Positions 1 to 9,217 of a stretch of DNA of 21,726 bases are shown in pieces. The notes below the pieces were generated by a model. That model was not told the origin of the DNA, made no database searches, and saw nothing but the letters and a program-made list of their open reading frames with translations. The translations under genes were made by a program, and so were the position numbers. The DNA is from Chara braunii (taxonomy: Eukaryota; Streptophyta; Charophyceae; Charales; Characeae): positions 360,950 to 382,675 of the forward strand of contig BFEA01000384.1 in the NCBI GenBank assembly GCA_003427395.1, given 5' to 3'. Position 1 is the stretch's first letter, and every line of letters begins with the position of its first letter.

Positions 1-330
1 CACCTACACCCATCCACCATAGCCATGCACCCTCAACCTCCACCTCCCTCCTCCACCTACACCGATCCACCATAGCCATGCACCTTCAACCTCCATCTCC
101 CTCCTTCACCTACACGCATCCACCATAGCCATGCACCTTCAACCTCCACCTCCCTCCTTCACCTATACCCGTCCGCCATAGCCACGCTCCTTCAACCTCC
201 GCCTCCTTCCTTCACCTACACCCGCCCACCATAGCCATGCACCTTCAACCTCCACCCCCTTCCTTCACCTACGTCCATGCACCGTAGCCATGCACCTTCA
301 ACCTCCGCATCCCACCTACACCTATCCGCC
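1..330. repeat. 53-bp minisatellite, about 6 copies
   Basis: A tandem repeat whose unit begins cacctacacc and contains ccatagccatgcacc and caacctcc. Unit starts fall near 1, 54, 107, 160, 213, 266 and 313, giving a period of 53 bp except for a shorter last unit. Copies differ by scattered substitutions. The period is not a multiple of three, so a coding repeat is unlikely. The array begins at or before the window edge. Confidence 0.9.
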
Positions 331-382
331 ATAGGCTCGCCACCGGTTAGGATAAGTCGATGATCGAGGTCGATTAGGATGT

Positions 383-386
<4 letters not shown>

Positions 387-441
<55 letters not shown>

Positions 442-463
442 CCGCGCGCGCTCTCTCTCTCTC
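387..463. repeat. CT/GA microsatellite
   Basis: An uninterrupted CT run from 387 to 439, then a short cgcccgcgcgcg interruption, then a second CT run to about 463. On the minus strand it creates a long Arg-Glu open frame that is purely an artefact of the dinucleotide. Confidence 0.95.
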
Positions 464-2884
464 CCTCCCTCCAACCTCATCTTCCTCCGTTCCTTCAAAA
501 TTCCTTAACCAATGCCTTCCGTCACCCCTTCCCCTCCATGGCATGTGACTAACTTCTATCCTCACCGTTACAATGCCAGGGAACGAATGGAAAGGAACTT
601 GGTCCTCACTTGGTGGAGAGCGAGGGCAAGGGAAGGGCTGCCGGTCCCTTGTGCCACCAAGAAGGAAAAGGATACGAGACTGTTGAGGACGTTGGCGAGA
701 GCAAAAGGGAGTGCTGTTTTGGACAAGGTCAGTCGACTCAACCACCTCCTCGACCGCATGCCTGAGTAAGAAGAGTGTGGTTTGACTGTGAGGAAGGAAG
801 GAAAGCACCCAGAAGCATTGAAAAGGAAAGGGAAGACTTGGACTTGCATGAGGGGCGGTGTGTTGACTCCATCGGGGTCGGACGTATGCCATTGTCGTGG
901 TTATTTGGATGTGTTGCAGGTATGTGGCTTGGACAACCTGGCAATGAAGGCATTGTGCGACATTGGACTGTAATGAGGAGAAGGGGGTTTGAATCTCGAA
1001 CGGTCGGGATGGACTTTGGGCTTTGACTATTGCATGACTAGTACGACCTGAAAAGACTAAAGGTCGGGGATGGGGCTGGAGCCTGACTTTGCCGTGATGT
1101 GTGGTTGTGGCTGGGTCGCGAGTTTGGTGGGACCGCCTGGAAGGACTAAGGGCAGTCACGAGACCTGGGAGATGTANGTGTAGGCCGACTAGAGGAAAGA
1201 TAGGGGCTAGGGGCAAAGGGACGAGCCGCCCCAATGATGCTATAGGAGACCAGGGCCGTTAGTGAAGGAGTGCGTGGCCTGAGGAGAACGCTTAGCCTAC
1301 GCGCCGTAAAGAAGAGAAAGCTCTCAATGAACCTCCCTGGACTGCCTGAGTATTGGAAGGAGCAATTGCCTGGTAAGACAACCAGAGAATCGAAAACCTT
1401 ACGCCTGCGGACCTAGACCAGTGAGGCTACCACCCGGCTTACATCCCCAATGTTAAGCTCTCTCGCCCTATTGGCCCAACCCCATCCATCTCATAGCACT
1501 TGGTGGGGGTGCCCCTGGGACAAACGACCCGCGCCCTGAGAGTGAGCGTGGGCGGGTCGAGCCGAGTGGGACCCGCAGTGGGGTCGACCAAGGCTCGAAA
1601 GTCCTTCAGGGTTCGGCCCCGACAAAATGGTGGTGCCGGGTATGGGTTAAACTGACCCATACGTTCTCGAGGGGGGGCGCCCGACGCATGACCGAGAACA
1701 CAAATGTAAAGATATGGAATATGGACTTGTGTATGCTCTATCCTCTGAGAGAATCAGATTTGAGGGTGGCTGGGCGCATGGCAAGGCTAGGCCCGGAGGA
1801 AGAACATGCATGTTTGCACGTTTACTCAACCATCTTCTTTGGAGATGACTCTAGTCCTCCTTCCCTTGGGCTGATGTTCGTCAGGCCGGGGAAGCCTTGG
1901 GCAAGCCGCAGGTCGACCCTTCCTCTTCGTGTGAAAGGAGGGCTCCGGTTACCTGGCAGGCGGTTGGGATTCCGGGCCAGTCAGGGTTCCAATGAAAATC
2001 CCGCGGCGGAGTGATCCGACCGACCTTGGTGCTTCTCTACTTCTCTTCGGAGCCCAGCGGGCTCCGTGCACCGCACTTAAATGCTTGAAGGAACCTCATA
2101 TGAACGCAAACGGTAATTGAGAAGGAACAATCCTGCCCTATGAACGGACACACAAGTGAAGATGAAGGGAATGAAGGGAGTTGCTAGACTCCAGGGGAAA
2201 ACTAGCTCCCCCTTGAAGATGCTCACGAAGGGAACCGGGCACTATGTATGGAAAGTAGGGGTGAGTGACACAGGCTGTCTTGAGAGAAAATTTGTGAGCT
2301 ATGGGTAGGAAGCGCTGGGTGCACCCGGGGAAAGGCACTTATGTTATGTGTGTCCCACTTGGGGCTTGAAATTGCATGATCGGGATTTCGAGCGTCCTGC
2401 CATTCGGAAGGAAAGGATTGGTTTGCGCCGGCCGGTGCGGGATGCGAACTGGTTGTCCTCTTTGAAGTTCACCGGGTTCCGTGTGTGGGGGTCGGGCCAC
2501 CGGACTGTGAGGCGAGGGTTGGTCTCGTCGGCTGATTAGTAGCATTCTCACCCGAGCGGTCCGAACATGGCTCAATGACCTTGCCCAGACTGGATGTGAA
2601 ACCTCTTCAGGCGGGGCGGCTGCTTGTCGGCAGACGACAGGGGGACCAGTGCATATGGGGCAAGGAAGGAGCCTCCGAGGCGATGGCCCTACCGAGATGT
2701 GCGGGGTGGCTGGGTACCGCGCTCGCGACGGTTGAGCTGAGCTGGAGGTATGGGCTGAAAACCCTGCCGATAGTAACGGTGGAGAGACCATTTCTGGGAA
2801 AAGGTCAGTGAGGAGATGACCGACGTGTGTGCGACGTTTGCCTGGTTTTGCTTTTGTGCCTCCCTCTGTAAAGTTGCCTGATGA
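464..2884. other. 2.4 kb without a defensible gene; two perfect hairpins
   Basis: No recognisable gene on either strand. The + frame 512-973 is open apart from one TAA at 767-769 and encodes a Cys-containing tail (VCHCRGYLDVLQVCG), but I recognise no family and the composition does not separate it from chance. Position 1177 is a single N. There is a perfect 8-bp hairpin at 1640-1662 (gtatgggt / acccatac, 7-nt loop) and a perfect 7-bp hairpin at 2049-2065 (ggagccc / gggctcc, 3-nt loop). This stretch could be leader or LTR of the downstream element or unrelated flank. It shares no obvious sequence with the LTR-like region that starts at 18301. Confidence 0.5.
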
Positions 2885-3118
2885 ATGTTGGAAGGGGACC
2901 GAGCTTCTAAGTCTATTCTCACCTCCAAGTCTAAGTCCGCACGAGTGAGAGAACAGGAGGAAGAGGTTGGATAGGAGTCGGAAGAAAGTGGAACCAAGAA
3001 AAAGGAATGCGAGCCACTGGTGATCGATTGGGGGGGACTGATTAGGGATGTGGCGCTGGTTGATACGCTTGGAGGATGGGTAGAGAACTTTAGGGAGACC
3101 TTGATGAGGGGTCTCTAA
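2885..3118 (+). pseudogene. Possible short ORF with one in-frame TAG
   Basis: An ATG at 2885 opens a 77-codon frame ending with TAA at 3116-3118 and interrupted once by TAG at 2972-2974. The first part is Ser/Lys/Glu-rich. After the stop comes a charged stretch and then a tail with protein-like periodicity (PLVIDWGGLIRDVALVDTLG, then GWVENFRETLM) that could form an amphipathic helix. It ends 99 bp before copy 1 of the four-copy family, on the same strand. I do not recognise the family. With one internal stop and a weak start context it may be a decayed small gene or a chance frame. Confidence 0.25.
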
Positions 3119-3217
3119 AACAACGCTAATCTAGGACAATAGTGGACCTAACCCGAGGGCCAATTGGTGCGCTCATTGGACGAAACAGGTCTTGGCCACC
3201 GGTATAAAGAAGGCAGG

Positions 3218-4064
3218 ATGGCGCAGTGGCTGGCATCACCGACCTACTCAGATGGACCAGAGATGCCAATAGATGTGAAGGGTGGGGTATCAGTCGTAAT
3301 GCCAGAGGAAGGAACGTGGACGGACCTGGAGCCGGCCTATCAGACCGTAATGCTGGCCGAAAGTGATGCCTTCCTATGGATTGAGACGATGTGGACTAAG
3401 GTAACCTTGGCCAGGAAAACGCCGTGCCTATTGGACCTAGAGTTCCGGGGGACTGTGGAAGCCCGGGGATGGATCTACCTGTCAAAGGAGATGGAGACTG
3501 CGATGGTTGTCGAACTCTCCTTGGGGAAACTTTCGTACAAACTGTTCAGGGAGGCCGACCGGGAAGTAGTCTGGGCCGCGTGCCAGCGAGTGGAAATGAT
3601 GATGGAATCGATTGATGTGCGGGTAGAACTTGGGGATAGGGAAAACGTGCGGAAGCCGTACAAGGCCATAAGGTGTGTCATGCCGCCCTTCATGGTAGAC
3701 GCCGTATTTGGAACCCGGAGTAGGTTGGTGCGAATATGCAGGGCCATGGCAGGGTCGGGGTTGCACCAGGGAGCCCACCAGGATTTCTTCCGTCTGTCGG
3801 TCGAAATGGGACCCTTCGAGGGAAATTGGGCAAGGGAACTGGCCGAGATTTTAAACCATCTCAGCACAGACGGCCTGTTCGTCCCAAGCGACGTGCACTG
3901 GCGGATAGTTTACAGGAATGTTGCGGTAGGGGAAATCTTTCTGGAGGGTGTACGGGACCTGTGGCCTGGTACGGGACCTGTGGCCTGAAGAGAATGAAGA
4001 TGACTCCAAGGAGGAGGACGAGATGGAAATCGAGGAATGGGATTTTAGGAAAAAGGGGGGCTGA
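3218..4064 (+). pseudogene. Four-copy family, copy 1 (tail lost by 19-bp duplication)
   Basis: Unrecognised protein family. The ATG at 3218 (aggATGGCG) is chosen because copies 2-4 also begin Met-Ala at the equivalent place. The frame runs 256 codons to TGA at 3986-3988. Conserved blocks shared with the other copies: FLWIE..W near residue 52; GWIYLS near residue 87; R-K-P-Y...R..MPPFMVD near residues 146-165; MGPFEGNWARELAEIL near residues 206-221; and a final EGVRDLW. A 19-bp direct duplication (3950-3968 and 3969-3987) shifts the frame right after DLWP. Beyond it the original frame continues to TGA at 4062-4064 as a strongly acidic tail (EENEDDSKEEDEMEIEE). No signal peptide, membrane span or cysteine pattern is visible. 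Function unknown. Confidence 0.7.
3950..3987 (+). repeat. 19-bp perfect tandem duplication in copy 1
   Basis: The 19-mer gtacgggacctgtggcctg occurs twice head to tail. Nineteen is not a multiple of three, so it truncates copy 1 of the four-copy family and cuts off an acidic tail that remains intact downstream. The perfect identity of the two units suggests a recent event or an assembly error. Confidence 0.9.
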
Positions 4065-4108
4065 GGACGGAGTGGTTGGGTCGCGTGGGGGTGTGCAGGG
4101 AATCAAGG

Positions 4109-4859
4109 ATGGCAAGGGAGCAAAGCTTGTGGGCGCGGATGTTTAGAGGATGGACACCTAGGAGGGTTGAGGGCGGGGTAGAGATGGTCTTGCCAACAAG
4201 GAACGAGTGGCGCGGCGCGGCCTGCGATTGGGTGGGAGTAGAGATGGTACCGACTGTCCTTTTTGTGGGTAGAACGGGTGTGGGATCCGGTTCGAGAAAA
4301 TGAGGCATGGGATGAAATAGCCGAGGGGAACGTGGAAGCACTTGGGACGGTGTGCCTTTCGAGGAATGGGTGGTCTATATTTTGCACGCACCTAGCAGCG
4401 GGACGAGATCCGATGTGGATTTTAGAGGATGCCGAGCGGTTAACTTGGGAAATGGGGCAGGATTTCGCAAATGAGGAGTGCGATGAAGTGGGAAGCAGGG
4501 TCGTGATGGGGGGATGGGAGGACCTTAGGCTCCCCTACCAGTCAGTCCAGGTGAGGATACCGCATTTTGTTGCAGATTGGTTCAGAGGGTACGAACATAT
4601 CCGCCCAGTAGCGGAGTCCATGGACGAGGTAGAGCTAGGCTTCACCTGGTTGTCGGACACCTATTACGAAGCGTCGTTGCGATTCGGGCCGTTTCACGGG
4701 GACCGGGCTGAGGAAGTGGTCGAGATCCTGAAGGAACTTAAGGACTACCGACTAGAGGCAGGAGAGGAAGTCCAGGAGGCGATACTACGTCGGGAAGTAG
4801 CCGCAGCACCCTCGTATGTAGGGGACGTCTTCTTGCTGTTTGAGGTCCTATGGATTTGA
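4109..4859 (+). pseudogene. Four-copy family, copy 2 (one frame change)
   Basis: Starts at ATG 4109 (aggATGGCA), 44 bp after the old stop of copy 1, and ends with TGA at 4857-4859. Two frames are needed: 4109 to about 4262, then about 4263 to the end. The join lies in a five-T run at 4260-4264 and corresponds to one extra base (or two missing). The first part carries VEGGVEMVLP and DWVGVEMV, matching copies 1 and 3; after the join come LWVERVW, a Leu-Pro-Tyr...IPHF block and the FGPFHGDRAEEVVEIL block. The C terminus aligns with YVxDVxxLF of copies 3 and 4 but lacks the long acidic extension. Function unknown. Confidence 0.7.
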
Positions 4860-5085
4860 GTACGGACCTGGGAAGACAGGGGAATAGGGGGATTGACTGG
4901 AAAAAGAAAGGGCATTGTACATTAAAAGAAGGGGTAGTGTACATGAAGGGGGCGGGGGGGGCGAAATAGAGAGGGGAGGGGCTAGGGCAACTAGGAGATA
5001 AGGGGAGAAGACGAGAACTAACGGAACTTGACTAACGTGGTGTGTGCAAAAATCAAGAGCGAGGAGCGGGAGCAGGTAACGAGAA

Positions 5086-5849
5086 ATGGCTAGGCGTATG
5101 ACGCTTTGGGAAATTCGGCCGCGAGGGATCTTGCCGCCACGTTCCTTGGATAGAAGGGTGGAGGTTAGCCTGCCCTTCAGGGGCGGGGTGTATAATCCGG
5201 TGATGGACTGGGTTGGGGTAGAACTAGTAGAGGACACAGTGTACCTGGTGGTGGAACTAGAATGGCGCGCAAGGGGTGAGTTTGGGGGCATCAACCTGGA
5301 GTTGCCAGGACGGGTGCACGCGACAGGGTCCCTATACTTGTCGGATGCGGGATGGCGGACCTTCGGGGTGGCCCTGGCGGATGGCAGTGACCCGTACGGA
5401 TGTTTGACGGGGCGTGGCAGGTGACCTGGAGGGAAGGGTTTGCGTTCGTCAACCCGGACCGGGATGACGTGACGGCGACCGTCCGGGTGGTCGAGGTAGG
5501 AGCTAGTATCTTGCCTTATGAAAATGTGCGCATGGTCTTGCCACCCTTTTTGCTTGAGCGAATGGGAGGGGTAGAACGTGCTGAGATGGCAGTGATAGCC
5601 CTGGGTAGGTTGAGTTTTAGTAACATGACCATCTATCGAGAATACTACCGAGCCTTTCTGGAACTAGGGCCATTCGATGAGGAGCAGGAGTACGAGGTGC
5701 TAAACATTCTACAGGCCGTAGTGGGCACTAGACCTGGAATACCGACGGTAACCGGGGAAGTCGTGTGGGAGATAGCTAGGCGCGAGATAGGATGCGGGCT
5801 GACGTATGTGGATGACGTCCGCCGACTGTTCGAGGGGGAAGAAGAATAG
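5086..5849 (+). pseudogene. Four-copy family, copy 3 (one frame change)
   Basis: Starts at ATG 5086 (gaaATGGCT) and ends at TAG 5847-5849. The first frame runs to about 5399 and the second begins there; the shift equals one missing base near 5398-5401 (tacggatgttt). Reading across it keeps alignment length with copy 2 exactly (14 residues from the shared Asp-Pro to the shared Thr-Trp). Conserved blocks are VEVSLP, DWVGVELV, GSLYLSDAGW, ILPYENVRMVLPPFLLE, LELGPFDEEQEYEVLNIL and a final YVDDVRRLFEGEEE, which is acidic as in copy 1. The 226-bp gap before it is purine-rich with no ORF. Function unknown. Confidence 0.7.
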
Positions 5850-5992
5850 GAGGGCAGAAAAGAAAAGCAAGGGGGAAGGTAGATCGGCGGGATCGGGCTA
5901 TAAGGGGGCTTGAAGAAAACTAAAAAGAGAGGTTCCTTTTCCCCTTTTCCCTTTTTTTATGCGTGGTGTATGGAGGGCGATATTCGCCAACA

Positions 5993-6778
5993 ATGGCGGC
6001 AAGACACGTCCGTACGAACTGGCGGGACACGCACCCGCAACCGTCTATAGAAGCCGGAGGCGGATGGGAAGTGTCACTCCCGGCAAGCTACATTTTCCGG
6101 GGGTTAGATACGGAATGGCGGGCTGTGACCCTAGGACGGAATCAGGCTTTCATGCTAGTTGAGTGCCTATGGGGTGGCATGAGATTCGATAGGGGGCCAG
6201 GAGACGACTTATATACTGACCTCAGGGTGACAGGGACTCTATATTTCCCAGAAATCGGGTGGCAAATGTTGGGAACTGAACTGGCCTTGGGGCATGGGTT
6301 GTTACCAGTGTTTCAAAGGGCAGTCAGGGTCCTGAACCGGATAGGCCATGAGGTTAGGGGAAGACGGAATGTGGGATTAAGGACGCGAGTAGAAGTAGGG
6401 GGATGGCGAGACTTTAGGGCCCCTATGTCTAGACTGCGCTGCCGGGTGCCCTGGTTCATGGTGGATTTGGTTTTTGGGAGCCTCACTCGGGCAAGGGATT
6501 TGGTGAATTCAACCGTAATTTGGGAACACCACTTCTCACCACAGGCCACGAGTATGTTCTACGACGTGGCAGTAAGGCATGGGCCGTTTTGGGGGAATCG
6601 GGCGCGAGAATTATTGGAACTCCTTGAGATTCTGATATTCGGAACGCCCCGTCTGGCGGTTAAGGAATACGAGCCAATAATCACGAGGGAGATCGAGACG
6701 GGGGAGAACTATCTCGCTGGGGTAGCAAGACTATTTGAGGAGTCGGACGAGAGGGAGAGGCCGGAGAAGCCAGCGTAG
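5993..6778 (+). CDS. Four-copy family, copy 4 (intact)
   Basis: The only uninterrupted member: 261 codons from ATG 5993 (acaATGGCG) to TAG 6776-6778. An upstream GTG in the same frame is not a likely start. Shared blocks in order: WEVSLP, an FMLVECLW block, a GTLYFPEIGW strand-like segment followed by ELALG, VEVGGWRDFRAPMSRLRCRV then PWFMVDLVFG, HGPFWGNRARELLELLEIL and YLAGVARLFEESDERER. The last block again ends in a charged tail. Predicted character is a soluble mixed alpha/beta protein without a signal peptide or membrane segment. The four copies look only about one-third identical by eye, so the duplications are old relative to the disabling lesions. I recognise no known family. Confidence 0.75.
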   Translation: MAARHVRTNWRDTHPQPSIEAGGGWEVSLPASYIFRGLDTEWRAVTLGRNQAFMLVECLWGGMRFDRGPGDDLYTDLRVTGTLYFPEIGWQMLGTELALGHGLLPVFQRAVRVLNRIGHEVRGRRNVGLRTRVEVGGWRDFRAPMSRLRCRVPWFMVDLVFGSLTRARDLVNSTVIWEHHFSPQATSMFYDVAVRHGPFWGNRARELLELLEILIFGTPRLAVKEYEPIITREIETGENYLAGVARLFEESDERERPEKPA

Positions 6779-6886
6779 GAAAATGTCGGGAAAGACGGTA
6801 GAAACAAAAACTAAAAGAAAAGGAAGAAAAGAGGTGTAAAAGAACTGATTGGGTGGTTGTGACCAGAGCCGCCATGGACTGAACAC

Positions 6887-6976
6887 ATGGCAGGAAAAGG
6901 GGTGAGGGACGCTGTTGCAACCAAAGGTGTGGCTAAGATGCCTAAGATAAGCAAAGGGAAGAGCAAAAAGGGGTGA
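6887..6976 (+). CDS. Possible 29-aa Lys-rich small ORF before gag
   Basis: An ATG at 6887 (cacATGGCA, similar start context to the other ORFs) opens 29 codons to TGA at 6974-6976. The product is basic (Lys/Gly-rich, ending KGKSKKG). It sits between copy 4 and gag and would act as an upstream ORF if translated from a gag leader. It is short enough to be chance. Confidence 0.2.
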   Translation: MAGKGVRDAVATKGVAKMPKISKGKSKKG

Positions 6977-7064
6977 AAAATAGGCAATTCTAAAGGCTAA
7001 GAGAATTATGTGCGATTGCCAAAAAAAAAATAATTCCATATCACAGGGCTAGAGGAAGGAAAAC

Positions 7065-9217
7065 ATGGCCACGAGAGACGATGCTGGAAGTCAATTTAGG
7101 GACGAAAATCAGGACGTAGAGGACGACGTAGATCAAGAAGAGCGGGACCTAGGGGATCGGGGGTCGGCAAAGTCACTAGGAAACAGGGAGAGGAGCAAGG
7201 ACGCCGAGCCCGGGGAAGATTCAGGAAAGAGCGGGGGAAGTAAACGGGGGACTCCGGGAACCAAGGAAGTCAGAGACAGGGAGAGTCTGACACGTCATCA
7301 GCCCGAGGGGGCGGAGCCGAAAAAGGTCAGGCTAACGGATGCACGGAGAAAGCTATCCGAAGTAGAGAGACGCACGGCAGAATACAGGGCAAAACTACTG
7401 GAAGAGATCATGAACGATGCCGAGAGAAATGCCGCTGATGACAGGACGTGGGAGGAAGGGGAACTGGACCTCGTGCAAGGAAGCCAGGATGGGGATGCAC
7501 AACATAGGAAGGATCGGCCCAGAGACACGAGGGATACCCCAACAAGGAAAAGGAAAGAAGGAATAAAAGTCCTTAGGGAGGATAGGGATAGACCAGTCAA
7601 TCCATCCCTACTGGACAGCGGAGCAAGCCGACCCTCGGCGTCGCCTGTAAGTGCAAGAGGATGCGAGGGACCCTGGAGCCTGAGGGAAAGGGTGCTAGGA
7701 TGGTTTGACCCGGAAGGGATCGCAAAGCCAAAAGGGCAACTCGATTTTAGCAAAGAAGGCGCCGGTCCGAGTTCCGCGACAGGACCTGGGATGATTGAGG
7801 GAGGACTTAGGAAGGTGGTGTCGTCCCTCACGCGTGCTCTAAGCAAAAGCCAGGGATAGTTGGCCGACGCCAAGAAAAGCAAAAACCAGGGATACTTGGC
7901 CGATGCCAAGAAAAAGCTGACTTTTGATGGTGGAAACATCACCAAGTTCCTAATCGATTATGAAAATCTAGCAGCCTTACTAAGATGGACCGAGGAGAAA
8001 AAAATGGAGCACCTAGGCCAGCATGTGTCACTCAACCTAGGTAGGGACATAATGGCAATCGTCGCAACAAGCGGATCATGGAAAGAGGCGAGGGACGTGA
8101 TGATGAGGAAGTATCTAGCAGACGAAAAGATGGCCACGGAGGCGGAACTGGCTACAGTGCAGAGGAAGAATTTCGCAACATACAACGACTTCCTAAGGGA
8201 GTTTACTCTCGTAGCACTACGAATCCCGAAGTGACGGACCGAATAATGAGCAAGTACTTGCTAAAGCAATTCACCGAGTTTGACAAAGATAAGATCTTGT
8301 CCGCATACCAGCAGACAACAAAGTTCCTGAACACTAGAGACATAGATTTCAGCACTATAACGGATATTGCAGAGAAGATGGTGGTGACTGACTCGTTGGC
8401 CCTGCTAAAAGAAGGAGAGATCATAGATTTGACAGGCAAGATTGGAGATAAAGTGAAGAAAGGAATCGAAAGCCTGCACGAGCGGGTCCACGGGGTTGAC
8501 GGCAAGATAGAGAGAGTAGAGGACGCCTTACTGGTGATGCAAGCCCATGTCTCTCAAACGCAAGCAGTACGACCCCCCCTCCCGCCACAAGAGGCAATCG
8601 TACCCCCAGGGATAGCCAACCGCGGTAATAATCGAAAGGACCCGGCCAATGAGCAGTGCAAGTACTGCACGATAGCCGGGCATTTTGTCCGCATGTGTCC
8701 CAGGCTTAACCACGATATCATCCTTAAACGGTGCTTTAGAACTTTGCGCGGGGAAATCCTGGGGCCGCGAGGAGAGAGGGTAAACTGGAACTCGCGGGGA
8801 GGGATGCGCAGAGCAGTAATCGCACTTAACAACCTGGACGCAGCTGCGGTGGAGGCTGAACCAGTAGAGGAACTTACCTGGGGACAGGCACCCGGGCGAG
8901 GGCACCAGGTTAACTTCATCACCGAGAGTGATGACCGCGACGGGGTTAATGTGACCACCAGACAACGGGGTGCTACAAAGAAGGTAATTCAGGACACAGT
9001 CATGGAAGACGCGCAGGAAGGGTCGAACCCGCCAGCAGAATCGGATCAGGACAAAGTTTACGGCAAGCCTAGGAAGGAGGCACCCGTAGACAAAGTAACA
9101 TCCGCAAAGAAGAAATTCAGGTACCAGATCCCTATCCTTGCCAATCCTGAGATAGACCACACTCTTAGCCAGTTGCTAGGGACCATGGTATCGGTTTCCT
9201 TCCAGACCATGTTGTAG
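7065..9217 (+). pseudogene. gag: gag (capsid and nucleocapsid), broken
   Basis: Structural protein of the Ty3/gypsy particle. The start is ATG 7065 (aacATGGCC). The first about 250 residues are highly charged and low in complexity. Capsid-like sequence follows from about 7920 (ITKFLIDYENLAALLRW, then LGQHVSLNLGRDIM, FLREFTLVALRIP). A classical CCHC zinc knuckle lies at 8657-8698 (C-x2-C-x4-H-x4-C, CKYC...H...C), and a basic/acidic tail follows. Lesions: an in-frame TAG at 7857-7859 where the adjacent 36-bp repeat has a Tyr codon; a one-base loss near 8231, after which reading resumes as VTDRIMSKYLLKQF; and a TAG at 9215-9217 beyond which the same frame continues into the protease region. The last may equally be the natural gag stop. 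Confidence 0.9.
7842..7913 (+). repeat. 36-bp in-frame tandem duplication in gag
   Basis: Two 12-codon units: 7842-7877 reads SKSQG-stop-LADAKK and 7878-7913 reads SKNQGYLADAKK. They differ at three of 36 bases, one of which turns the Tyr codon TAC into TAG. Unit length preserves frame, so the duplication itself is tolerated; only the substitution is disabling. Confidence 0.85.

Noticed and set aside
374-1234. 286-codon minus-strand frame
   Set aside because: Its end is an Arg-Glu run produced by the CT microsatellite, it crosses an N, and the rest shows no domain.
1370-1441. tRNA-like sequence on the minus strand
   Set aside because: The ends could form a 7-bp acceptor stem with one mismatch and there is an A-box-like string, but no regular T-arm or anticodon arm can be drawn. 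A degenerate tRNA-derived SINE is possible but not supported.
1620-1680. Primer-binding site for minus-strand synthesis
   Set aside because: TGGTGCCGGG near 1632 superficially resembles a tRNA-complementary site, but no LTR end precedes it and the match to a specific tRNA could not be shown.
2339-2791. 150-codon minus-strand frame
   Set aside because: Pro/Ser/Arg-rich composition typical of a GC-rich shadow frame, with no recognisable motif.
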